NCBI GenBank assembly: GCA_001898415.1
Contig: MKTU01000060.1
Coordinates: forward strand, 1-32,937
Source of the DNA: Rhodanobacter sp. 67-28
GTDB lineage: Bacteria; Pseudomonadota; Gammaproteobacteria; Xanthomonadales; Rhodanobacteraceae
Length of the DNA: 32,937 bases
Direction of reading: 5' to 3'
The position numbers and the translations under genes were made by a program. Shown here piece by piece: positions 1 through 6,601 of the stretch (the stretch's first letter is position 1; each line of letters opens with the position of its first letter). Under the pieces are notes generated by a model. That model had not been told where the DNA came from. It searched no databases and saw only the letters and a program-made list of their open reading frames with translations.

Positions 1-86
1 ATGACCAGCACGGGCGAAACGGCGGCATGGCTCATGGCGGTGATTCCGAAGACAGCAAGGGCAAGGAACAGGTATGGCGGCTTCAC
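1..86 (-). CDS. partial exported protein, third gene of the BlaI/M56 operon (cut by window edge)
   Basis: A reading frame on the minus strand runs from a GTG at 86-84 off the left edge of the window. Its first residues read VKPPYLFLALAVFGITAMSH followed by AAVSPVLV. This is a textbook short signal peptide, with likely cleavage after the Ala that follows SH. A strong Shine-Dalgarno GAGGAG lies about 7 nt upstream of the GTG. The frame starts 60 nt after the stop of the M56 protease and has the same orientation, so it is probably the third gene of that operon. Only about 28 codons are visible and I cannot name the product. It is exported to the periplasm or envelope, and may be what the BlaI/M56 pair controls. 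Confidence 0.62.
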   Translation of the reverse strand, partial: MKPPYLFLALAVFGITAMSHAAVSPVLV

Positions 87-146
87 ATGAGACTCCTCGA
101 ACGCATGTCGCGGAGTATAGCCAAGGGCGTCAGCCTGGCCCGGCAC

Positions 147-1463
147 TCAACAACCGACGCTGGGCGTCAACTCGATCTTGATAGTGTGATCTTCAACTGT
201 CCTGCCGTCCTTGCCGGCCACCTGCTGACCCACCTGGATCGTGGCCGTCTGTCCCGGATGGGTGCGGACCCTGGGATCGACCGGGGCCGGCAACGAACCG
301 CCGCTCAAATGCGCCTGCACTTCCAGCATGCCGTGTTCGCCCGGCACGACGGTGTAACGGCCATGCCATGGCGGCAGCGTGCCGATGGCGGTCTGGGTAT
401 CCGTGTAGTACTCGCCCGGTTTCAGGCAGCTCGTTGCGTGCAGGCGTGCAGGCTGCCCATCCACGCCAAGTGCCAGCTTGAGCGTATAGCGATGGGCGGG
501 ACCTGCGGAGTCGGACGACGATGCCGGCGGCCCGGGCTGGCTGGCAGCGAAGGCCAGGCCGCTCACAGCCAGCGCCAGCAGGAGCATGGTCGCCAGGCCG
601 GACATTCGGCGACGAGGATCGGGACGCGGCAATTTCAACATGGCGATACGCTCCGTGAGTGGGTGGCGAGGTGACCAGGAACAGCCCACGGGCAAGGCAA
701 GTATCGCCGATGGGGTTTTCAGCATGGCTTGCGCATACGCGCGCCGTTGCATGCCGTGCTGGCGCAGAACGCTGGCATCGCAGGCCAGCTCCTGGTCCTG
801 GCGAAATGCGGCAAGCGCCCACCATGAGAACGGATGGAACCAGAACGCCGCAGCGAGGCACTGCGCCAACAGACACCAGCAGCCGTCGCGCCGGCGCGCA
901 TGCGCCATCTCGTGGGCCAGGATCAACGCCTGCTCGACGCGGTCGTAGCGCCGTTCGAAATCCGCGGGGAGCACGATGCGGCACCGCCACGCACCGACCA
1001 CCGCCGGACCGACACTGGCACTTGCCGCGAGCAACACTGGCCAGCGCGAGAACGGCACGAGCAGTTGCTTGGCGCCCGAAAGGCGCTGCCGATAGCGCCA
1101 CTGGGCAAGCAGGCCCAGCAGGACCATCAACGCGGCGCCCGCCAACCACACCAGAGCCAGGCCGCCGCGCCAGTCGAACTCCGCTCCGTTGGCGTCCGGG
1201 ACAGGCAATGCGGCGCCCGCCGACGTGATCGCGTAGACCAGTGCGGGAAGCGTCGTACGCTCGGCTCCCGCCGCATGCGGCAACTGGCTCGCCAGCACCG
1301 CCAATGGCGGCAACAACCACAACTGGAACGCACGCTCGGTGCCGAACAGGCGGCGACACGGCCTGCGCAGGGCGGCGACGATTATTACGGCGACAGTGAA
1401 TGCCAGCAGTGCCAACCAGCCATGGCTGGCCCACACCGCCATCAGCGCATCAATGCTGCTCAT
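147..1463 (-). CDS. M56 family membrane metallopeptidase (BlaR1/MecR1-like)
   Basis: This 438-residue protein resembles the sensor-protease half of BlaR1/MecR1 systems. The N-terminal half has several hydrophobic segments (about residues 10-30, 45-60 and 100-120). The zinc protease motif HEMAH has H184, E185 and H188, in the context ILAHEMAHARRRD. A further membrane segment lies near 295-310. The C-terminal ~125 residues form a small extracytoplasmic domain, not the penicillin-binding domain of true BlaR1, so the inducing signal is unlikely to be a beta-lactam sensed by acylation. By family knowledge, the cytoplasmic zinc site cleaves or inactivates the partner repressor when a signal is sensed. 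The start ATG overlaps the end of the BlaI-type gene by 14 nt, which indicates translational coupling. The ligand is unknown. Confidence 0.88.
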   Translation of the reverse strand: MSSIDALMAVWASHGWLALLAFTVAVIIVAALRRPCRRLFGTERAFQLWLLPPLAVLASQLPHAAGAERTTLPALVYAITSAGAALPVPDANGAEFDWRGGLALVWLAGAALMVLLGLLAQWRYRQRLSGAKQLLVPFSRWPVLLAASASVGPAVVGAWRCRIVLPADFERRYDRVEQALILAHEMAHARRRDGCWCLLAQCLAAAFWFHPFSWWALAAFRQDQELACDASVLRQHGMQRRAYAQAMLKTPSAILALPVGCSWSPRHPLTERIAMLKLPRPDPRRRMSGLATMLLLALAVSGLAFAASQPGPPASSSDSAGPAHRYTLKLALGVDGQPARLHATSCLKPGEYYTDTQTAIGTLPPWHGRYTVVPGEHGMLEVQAHLSGGSLPAPVDPRVRTHPGQTATIQVGQQVAGKDGRTVEDHTIKIELTPSVGC

Positions 1464-1821
1464 CGTCGAGCTCCTTCAGCAGCTTGCGCAGTTCGGCGAT
1501 GTCCTTCTTCGACAGCTTGCGCTGCTCGGAGAAGTGCGCCACCAAGGGCGCCACGCGGCCGCCGAACAGGCGATCGAGCAGGCCCTTGCTCTCCTGCTGC
1601 ACGTATTGCTCGCGCGCCAGCAGCGGCGTGTAGAGGTAGCGGCGGCCGTCGCGTTCGGCCTGCACGGCCTTTTTCTTCAGCAGGCGGTTGAGCAGGGACT
1701 TCACCGTGCCCTCCTGCCAGCCCTGCGCGGGCCCGACCTCGGCCAGGATCTCCTCGGCCGTGCGCGGGGCCTCGCGCCAGAGCACGTCCATCACCACCGC
1801 TTCGGCTTCGCTGATCGCCAT
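1450..1821 (-). CDS. BlaI/MecI/CopY family transcriptional repressor
   Basis: This 123-residue protein starts MAISEAEAVVMDVLWREAPR and has the winged-helix layout of BlaI-type repressors. The recognition region includes GTVKSLLNRLLKKKAVQAERDG, which matches the family's T-x-K-T-L-L-x-R-L-x-x-K signature. The C-terminal half supplies the dimerisation helices (LSKKDIAELRKLLKEL). It is the first gene of a minus-strand operon with the M56 protease. Members bind dyads as dimers and are removed by proteolysis after the M56 partner senses its signal. Two TTAC-N4-GTAA dyads lie just upstream, one beside the ribosome-binding site and one over the candidate promoter, so autoregulation is likely. The ATG has a modest GGTGA ribosome-binding site. 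Confidence 0.92.
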   Translation of the reverse strand: MAISEAEAVVMDVLWREAPRTAEEILAEVGPAQGWQEGTVKSLLNRLLKKKAVQAERDGRRYLYTPLLAREQYVQQESKGLLDRLFGGRVAPLVAHFSEQRKLSKKDIAELRKLLKELDDEQH

Positions 1822-1831
1822 GAGTCACCGT

Positions 1832-1843
1832 TTACGCGTGTAA
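1832..1843. promoter_or_regulatory. operator dyad O1, TTAC-N4-GTAA
   Basis: The sequence TTACGCGTGTAA is a dyad with TTAC/GTAA half-sites around a 4-nt spacer. It lies 11 nt upstream of the BlaI-type start codon, just downstream of the candidate -10. The same architecture recurs 24 bp away. BlaI/MecI operators are likewise short A/T-ended dyads with TAC/GTA cores, so this is the likely autoregulatory site. Confidence 0.6.
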
Positions 1844-1851
1844 GTGAATCC

Positions 1852-1880
1852 ATGTTTACATGCGTAATTGTTCGCGTCAA
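1852..1880 (-). promoter_or_regulatory. candidate sigma-70 promoter of the BlaI/M56 operon
   Basis: Read on the minus strand, TTGACG (1880-1875) matches five of six bases of a -35 box. It is followed after exactly 17 nt by AAACAT (1857-1852), a weak -10 rescued by an upstream TG (TGT-AAACAT, extended -10). The position is about 30 nt upstream of the repressor start. The second operator dyad sits between the two boxes. This is pattern-based only. Confidence 0.5.
1856..1867. promoter_or_regulatory. operator dyad O2, TTAC-N4-GTAA
   Basis: The sequence TTACATGCGTAA has the same half-sites and spacer as O1, with centres 24 bp apart (a little over two helical turns). It overlaps the -10/spacer of the candidate repressor promoter, where a bound dimer would block RNA polymerase. 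It could also influence the divergent CoA-transferase gene, whose start is about 110 nt away. Confidence 0.6.
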
Positions 1881-1976
1881 GCCATGTGCCTGCCTGTCTG
1901 CGACCTTGGTACAAGGCCGGCCGGCGCGATTCCGTCGTATCCTTGGCAGCTGACTCTCCATGAGGAAGGCACGGCA

Positions 1977-3338
1977 ATGGACAAGGTTTACCCGAGCGCG
2001 ACGAAAGCCCTTGAGGGCGTGTTGTTCGACGGCATGACGATCGCCGCCGGCGGTTTCGGCCTGTGCGGAATCCCCGAGAACCTGATCGGCGGCCTGCTGC
2101 AGGCGGGCACCAGGGACCTGACCATCGTGGGCAACAACGCCGGCGTGGACGATTTCGGCATGGGCCCGCTGCTCAAGACCCACCAGGTCAAGCGCGTGTA
2201 CGCCTCGTACGTGGGCGAGAACAAGGAGTTCGAGCGGCAGACGCTGGCCGGCGAACTGGAGCTGCACCTGACGCCGCAGGGCACGCTGGCCGAGAAGCTG
2301 CGCGCCGGCGGCGCCGGCATCCCCGGCTTCTACACGCGCACCGCGTTCGGCACCAAGCTGGCCGAGGGCAAGGAGACCAAGGTATTCAACGGCAAGGAGT
2401 ACGTGCTGGAGGAATCCATCACCGCCGACCTGTCCATCGTCAAGGCGTGGAAGGGCGACGCGATGGGCAACCTGGTGTTCCGCGAGACGGCGCGCAACTT
2501 CAACCCGATGATCGCTACCTGCGGCAAGGTCTGCGTGGCCGAGGTGGAGCACCTGGTGCCGGTGGGCGAGCTGGACCCGAACAACATCCACGTGCCGGGC
2601 ATCTACGTCGACCGCATCGTGCAGGGCGAGAAGTACGAGAAGCGCATCGAGATCCGCACTCTCGCCGGCGCCAACACCGGCAAGGAAAACCCGACGCGCA
2701 CCGCGATGGCACAGCGCGCCGCGAAGGAATTGCGCGACGGTTACTACGTGAACCTCGGCATCGGCATCCCCACCCTCGTGGCCAACCACATCCCGGCCGG
2801 CGTGAACGTGGTGCTGCAGTCGGAGAACGGCCTGCTCGGCATCGGCCCATTCCCCACCGAGGATCAGGTCGACCCCGACCTGATCAACGCCGGCAAGCAG
2901 ACCATCACCACCCTGCCCGGCTCGGCGTTCTTCTCCAGCGCCGATTCCTTCGCGATGATCCGCGGCGGCCACATCGACCTGTCGATCCTCGGCGGCATGG
3001 AAGTCTCCGCCACCGGCGATCTCGCCAACTGGATGGTACCCGGCAAGATGGTCAAGGGCCCGGGCGGCGCGATGGACCTGGTCAGCGGCGTGCGCCGCGT
3101 GGTGGTGTTGATGGAGCACTGCGCGAAGGACGGCTCGCCGAAGATCAAGCAGCAATGCGAGTTGCCGATCACCGGCAAGGAATGCGTGGACCTCGTCATC
3201 ACCGATCTGTGCGTGTTCTCGGTGGAGAAGGGCAAGGGCCTGACCCTGATCGAGCTCAACGACGGCGTGAGCCTGGGCGACGTGAAGGCGAAGACCGGCT
3301 GCGCGTTCGCCGTGGCGCCGGCGCTGCAAGCGGGCTGA
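1977..3338 (+). CDS. fused A+B 3-oxoacid CoA-transferase (SCOT type)
   Basis: This 453-residue enzyme is a single-chain fusion of the two subunits of a class I CoA-transferase. Residues 1 to about 232 correspond to ScoA/AtoD ([12 protein letters not shown]..., CoA-binding glycine run [17 protein letters not shown]). Residues from about 237 correspond to ScoB/AtoA ([12 protein letters not shown]..., [16 protein letters not shown]). The catalytic glutamate is Glu283 in SENGLLG. The reaction moves CoA between succinyl-CoA and a 3-oxoacid such as acetoacetate or 3-oxoadipate; the sequence alone does not settle which. The ATG at 1977 is chosen because AGGAAGG lies about 8 nt upstream and the A-domain starts there; the open frame extends upstream without homology. 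It is divergent from the BlaI operon. A 13-bp dyad, CCTTGGTACAAGG, at 1904-1916 lies in its leader. It ends 6 nt before an inverted REP pair. Confidence 0.93.
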   Translation: MDKVYPSATKALEGVLFDGMTIAAGGFGLCGIPENLIGGLLQAGTRDLTIVGNNAGVDDFGMGPLLKTHQVKRVYASYVGENKEFERQTLAGELELHLTPQGTLAEKLRAGGAGIPGFYTRTAFGTKLAEGKETKVFNGKEYVLEESITADLSIVKAWKGDAMGNLVFRETARNFNPMIATCGKVCVAEVEHLVPVGELDPNNIHVPGIYVDRIVQGEKYEKRIEIRTLAGANTGKENPTRTAMAQRAAKELRDGYYVNLGIGIPTLVANHIPAGVNVVLQSENGLLGIGPFPTEDQVDPDLINAGKQTITTLPGSAFFSSADSFAMIRGGHIDLSILGGMEVSATGDLANWMVPGKMVKGPGGAMDLVSGVRRVVVLMEHCAKDGSPKIKQQCELPITGKECVDLVITDLCVFSVEKGKGLTLIELNDGVSLGDVKAKTGCAFAVAPALQAG

Positions 3339-3344
3339 TTGATG

Positions 3345-3411
3345 GTAGGGCGGGCACTGTCCGCCGTTTTGCTCCGGAACCGAAAGAGCCGGCGGGCAGT
3401 GCCCGCCCTAC
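3345..3411. repeat. inverted pair of GTAG-headed REP palindromes (copy 1)
   Basis: Two 21-nt arms (3345-3365 and 3391-3411) are inverted with respect to each other, with one mismatch and a 25-nt loop. Each arm reads GTAG followed by a self-palindrome, GGCGGGCACTGCCCGCC (one T replaces C in the left arm). A GTAG foot plus hairpin is the known hallmark of REP sequences mobilised by RAYT (TnpA-REP) transposases, and inverted pairs are BIME-like. A second copy lies at 10268-10340. This one sits between convergent genes and supplies the stop codon of the histidine kinase. Confidence 0.9.
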
Positions 3412-4436
3412 GGAGCGGGTCGCGACGTGGCGCCCGCCGGCAGGGCGTCGGGAAAACGGATGCGCGCGATGCTTTCGCCTCCTGCATGCGTCTGCAGCTC
3501 CAGCGGCCAGCCGAAGCGGTCGCTGATCTGCCGCGCGATCGCCAGCTCGAATCCGTGCCGATCGGCACCGGGCGCGCCCGCATCGGCAACGGCATCGGCA
3601 TCGCCAGCGCCTTTCGCCGGAGCGAGGTTGCGCACGCTTACCATGCCGGGTTCGACGCTGACCACCACGCTGCCGCGCTCGGCCTGCTGGCAGGCATTGC
3701 GCAGCAACTGCCAGCACAGCACCGAGAACACCCGTGGCGAGCTGTCCAGCGCAAAGGTCGCCGGCTGTTCCAGGCGCAACTCGATCGGCCGGCCGCAGAG
3801 CATTTCGCGCGCGGCCTGAAGTTCGCCCTGCAGCACGTCGTTCACCACGAAGCGCTCGGTATCCACCGGCGTGCCGGCGTCGCGTGCGAGCACCAGCAGC
3901 GCCTCGACCAGCATTTCCAGTTCGCGCGAGGCACGCTTGATCCGGCGCACCGAGCGCGAGCCGAAATCGCTCAGGCCCTGCTCGTCGACCAGCATGTCGA
4001 CCGACATGCGGATCACCGTCAGCGGACTGCGCAGTTCGTGGCTGGCGTCGCGGGTAAAGTTGCGCTCGCGCTGACCGTAACCGGCGATGCGCGTGGCGAA
4101 GCCGTGCAGGCCGCGCGCCAGCGACGCCACGTCCGCATCCGTGCGGCGTGACAGGCGTTGCGGGTGGAAGGCTTCCGGGTCGGGCCGGGCATCGTTCCAG
4201 CCGGCCATCAATCGCGCCAGCGAGCGGATCTGCACCCACTCGTGCTGGGCGGCCAGGCACGCCAGCACGGTGGTGATGAGGATCAGCACGATCACCGCTT
4301 CCCACGGCGCGACGTTGAAAATGCCCATCGCGCCGATGATCAGCAGGGCCACGAACTGCAAGCCGAACACCCAGGCGATGCGTCGCTTGAAGGCTCCCGT
4401 GCGGAATGTGATCGCGTTCGACACCCTGCTGTTCAT
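3408..4436 (-). CDS. sensor histidine kinase, degenerate G1 box
   Basis: This 342-residue membrane kinase has two N-terminal transmembrane segments (about residues 22-40 and 46-64) with almost no periplasmic loop, so sensing may occur within the membrane. A HAMP-like linker follows, then the phosphoacceptor His133 in RDASHELRSPLTV. The N box is LLRNACQQAE (Asn247). The usual G1 box D-x-G-x-G is absent: the corresponding region reads VSVRNLAPAKG and continues into an Ala/Asp-rich insertion. The G2 region is recognisable only as GFELAIARQISDRFGWPLEL. ATP binding may therefore be altered. It lies 19 nt downstream of its response regulator. The TAG stop is formed by the GTAG end of the adjacent REP repeat, although the catalytic domain appears to reach its normal end. 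Confidence 0.85.
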   Translation of the reverse strand: MNSRVSNAITFRTGAFKRRIAWVFGLQFVALLIIGAMGIFNVAPWEAVIVLILITTVLACLAAQHEWVQIRSLARLMAGWNDARPDPEAFHPQRLSRRTDADVASLARGLHGFATRIAGYGQRERNFTRDASHELRSPLTVIRMSVDMLVDEQGLSDFGSRSVRRIKRASRELEMLVEALLVLARDAGTPVDTERFVVNDVLQGELQAAREMLCGRPIELRLEQPATFALDSSPRVFSVLCWQLLRNACQQAERGSVVVSVEPGMVSVRNLAPAKGAGDADAVADAGAPGADRHGFELAIARQISDRFGWPLELQTHAGGESIARIRFPDALPAGATSRPAP

Positions 4437-4455
4437 TGCCCTCGCCGCCTCGCCA

Positions 4456-5187
4456 TCACGCAGGTTGCTGCGCCGACGCCATTTCCGATTCCAGGTCGGC
4501 CAGCCGGTAGCCAGCGGAATGGATGGTATGTAGCAAAGGTCGTGCGAAGGGTTTGTCGATGACGCGGCGCAAGTTGTACAGGTGCGAGCGCAGCGTGTCC
4601 GAATCGGGCAGCGTGTCGCCCCAGATCTCGCGCTCGATGTCGCGCCGGCTGACCACGCGTGGCGATTCGCGCATCAGGATCGCGAGCAGTTTCAGGCCGA
4701 TCGGCGACACCACCAGATCCTGGCCCTCGCGGGTCAGCCGCAGCGTGGCGGTGTCCAGCGTCATGTCGCCCACGGTAAGCACTTCGGTGGATACCTGGCG
4801 GCGGTCGCGGCGAATCAGCGCGCGCAGCCGCGCCACCAGTTCGCGCACTTCGAACGGCTTGACCAGGTAGTCGTCGGCGCCGGCCTCCAGGCCGACCAGC
4901 TTGTCTTCCAGCGTGTCGCGCGCGGTGAGCATCAGCACGGGCGTGGACTTCTTCGCCTCCTTGCGCAGTTTGCGGCACAGCTCCAGGCCGTCCAGCCCGG
5001 GCAGCATCAGGTCCAGCACGATCACGTCGTAACTGTTGGATACGGCCAAGTGCAACCCGCTCACGCCGTCGGCCGCGTAATCGACGGAATAACCCCGCAT
5101 TTCAAGGAACTCGCCCACCATCTCGGCGATCTGGCGGTTGTCTTCAACCAGCAGGATCAGGCCCGCTTGCTCGTCATGAGTCGTCAT
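4456..5187 (-). CDS. OmpR/PhoB family response regulator
   Basis: This 243-residue two-domain regulator has a receiver at residues 9-125 with acidic pocket Glu15/Asp16, phosphoacceptor Asp59 (VIVLDLMLPGLDG), the MLTARD switch threonine and the VKPF lysine. A winged-helix DNA-binding domain occupies about residues 140-232 and ends HTIHSAGYRLAD. It is the partner of the histidine kinase 19 nt downstream. The family binds tandem half-sites upstream of target genes after phosphorylation. The target regulon cannot be told from the sequence. A 14-bp perfect palindrome lies 24 nt upstream of the start codon and is a candidate control site. Confidence 0.93.
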   Translation of the reverse strand: MTTHDEQAGLILLVEDNRQIAEMVGEFLEMRGYSVDYAADGVSGLHLAVSNSYDVIVLDLMLPGLDGLELCRKLRKEAKKSTPVLMLTARDTLEDKLVGLEAGADDYLVKPFEVRELVARLRALIRRDRRQVSTEVLTVGDMTLDTATLRLTREGQDLVVSPIGLKLLAILMRESPRVVSRRDIEREIWGDTLPDSDTLRSHLYNLRRVIDKPFARPLLHTIHSAGYRLADLESEMASAQQPA

Positions 5188-5210
5188 GTCTTGCCTCGCT
5201 GTGGTCCGGT

Positions 5211-5224
5211 TTCACATTTGTGAA
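5211..5224. promoter_or_regulatory. palindrome upstream of the response regulator gene
   Basis: TTCACATTTGTGAA has perfect 6-bp arms around 2 nt. It lies 24 nt upstream of the response regulator start, immediately next to GTATAC (5226-5231), which could serve as a -10 element. I found no good -35. It may be an operator, but the protein that binds it is unknown. Confidence 0.35.
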
Positions 5225-5274
5225 GGTATACCCGGAGCCACGGTGACGACGGCGTGAACTGGCCGCGGCGCCGT

Positions 5275-5901
5275 TCAGTGGACGTTGGGCGCTTGCAGCA
5301 GCGGTTGCAGCACCTTCCACACGTTTTCCAGCACGCGCGGCTCGGCGGCGGCCACCGGGTGCAGGCCGTCGGCCTGCATGAGGCCGGGGTCCAGCGCGAC
5401 GCCGTCGAGCAGGAACGGCAGCAGCGCGACCTTCCGCTGGCGCGCCAGGTCGGCGTAGATCGCACGCAAGCCGTCGCGGTACTGCGGGCCGTAGTTCACC
5501 GGCAGCTCGATGCCCAGCAGCAGCACGCGTGTCTTGTGCTTTTGCGCCAGCTCGATCATCGCCGTCAGGTTGTCGCGCAAGGCCGGCAGCGGCAACCCGC
5601 GCAGGCCGTCATTGGCGCCCAGTTCGATCACCAGCACCGCCGGCTGGTAGGTCTGCAGCAAGGCGGGCAAGCGGTGTCGGCCGCTCAGCGAGGTTTCGCC
5701 GCTGATGCTGGCATTGACCGCACGCCACTTCGGCACCATCTTGCCCAGACGGACATCCAGCAGATGCACCCAGCCGGCTTCGACCGGAATGTTGTGCGCG
5801 GCGGACAGCGAGTCGCCCAGCACCAGGACGGTCTTCGGCGCCGCCGCGTGGGCGACGCCGAAACCGCAGAGCAGAACCAGCAACCACAGGCAGCGCCGCA
5901 T
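5275..5901 (-). CDS. tesA: SGNH-family arylesterase / thioesterase I / lysophospholipase L1
   Basis: This 208-residue periplasmic hydrolase has a signal peptide (residues 1-19, ending VAHA) followed by the GDS block VLVLGDSLSAAHN with nucleophile Ser31. Block III is ELGANDGL, and the C-terminal catalytic pair is Asp178/His181 in DGLHP. It matches E. coli TesA in length and blocks. TesA hydrolyses acyl-CoA, lysophospholipid and aryl-ester bonds. The ATG at 5901 is chosen because the signal peptide begins there; the open frame upstream only mirrors the divergent ABC gene. The tesA and ybbA start codons overlap in a single CATG (5899-5902). The tesA-ybbA-ybbP neighbourhood is conserved in proteobacteria. 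Confidence 0.93.
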   Translation of the reverse strand: MRRCLWLLVLLCGFGVAHAAAPKTVLVLGDSLSAAHNIPVEAGWVHLLDVRLGKMVPKWRAVNASISGETSLSGRHRLPALLQTYQPAVLVIELGANDGLRGLPLPALRDNLTAMIELAQKHKTRVLLLGIELPVNYGPQYRDGLRAIYADLARQRKVALLPFLLDGVALDPGLMQADGLHPVAAAEPRVLENVWKVLQPLLQAPNVH

Positions 5902-6601
5902 GAATGATTCTTCCCGTCCCGTCCTCGAAGCCCGTGATGTTAGCAAGTCGGTCAACGGCCCCGAGGGGCGGCTCGACATCCTCGACGGCGTGGACCTGCG
6001 CGTGATGCCCGGCGAGAGCTTCGCCATCGTGGGCGCTTCCGGCTCGGGCAAGACCACCCTGCTCGGCCTGCTGGCCGGGCTGGACACGCCCGACCGCGGC
6101 AGCATCTCCCTCGACGGCCACGCGCTGGAGCAGCTGGACGAGGAAGCCCGCGCCGAACTGCGGCGGCGACTGGTCGGCTTCGTGTTCCAGTCGTTCCACC
6201 TGCTGCCGGCGCTCACTGCCGAGGAGAACGTGATGCTGCCGCTGGAACTGGAGGGCAGCAGCGCGGCGCGCAGCCGTGCGCGGGAGGCGCTCGAGGCGGT
6301 GGGCCTGAGCGCGCGGCGGCGGCACTACCCCGCGCAGCTTTCCGGCGGCGAGCAGCAACGCGTGGCGATCGCCCGCGCCTTCGTGCACGGCCCGCGCGTG
6401 CTGTTCGCCGACGAGCCCACCGGCAACCTCGACCAGCGCACCGGCCACCACATCTGCGACCTGCTGTTCGCGCTCAACCGCGACCACCGCACCACCCTGG
6501 TGCTGGTCACCCACGACGCCGGCCTGGCCGCGCGCTGCGATCGCCGCATCGAGCTGGAGGAAGGGCGCGTGGCGTCGACCGACGCGGGCGTGCCGGCATG
6601 A
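5900..6601 (+). CDS. ybbA: ABC transporter ATP-binding protein, YbbA/LolD type
   Basis: This 233-residue ATPase has Walker A GASGSGKT (residues 45-52, Lys51), the signature LSGGEQQ (147-153) and Walker B VLFADEP with Asp171 and Glu172, followed by TGNLD and the H-loop LVTHDA. These are hallmarks of the MacB/LolD/FtsE branch, which couples to FtsX-like permeases rather than carrying solutes through the membrane. Its ATG overlaps the divergent tesA start codon. Its TGA overlaps the permease ATG by 4 nt, so the two are translationally coupled. The physiological substrate of YbbAP is not established; by neighbourhood it may act with TesA on lipids or envelope components. Confidence 0.94.
   Translation: MNDSSRPVLEARDVSKSVNGPEGRLDILDGVDLRVMPGESFAIVGASGSGKTTLLGLLAGLDTPDRGSISLDGHALEQLDEEARAELRRRLVGFVFQSFHLLPALTAEENVMLPLELEGSSAARSRAREALEAVGLSARRRHYPAQLSGGEQQRVAIARAFVHGPRVLFADEPTGNLDQRTGHHICDLLFALNRDHRTTLVLVTHDAGLAARCDRRIELEEGRVASTDAGVPA

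Noticed and set aside
1860-1976. Earlier ATG for the CoA-transferase at 1860
   Set aside because: The 39 extra residues have no family similarity, the start lies within operator O2, and a good ribosome-binding site precedes the ATG at 1977.
5902-6216. N-terminal extension of tesA into the ybbA gene
   Set aside because: The signal peptide starts at 5901; the upstream residues are antisense to the ATPase Walker A region.
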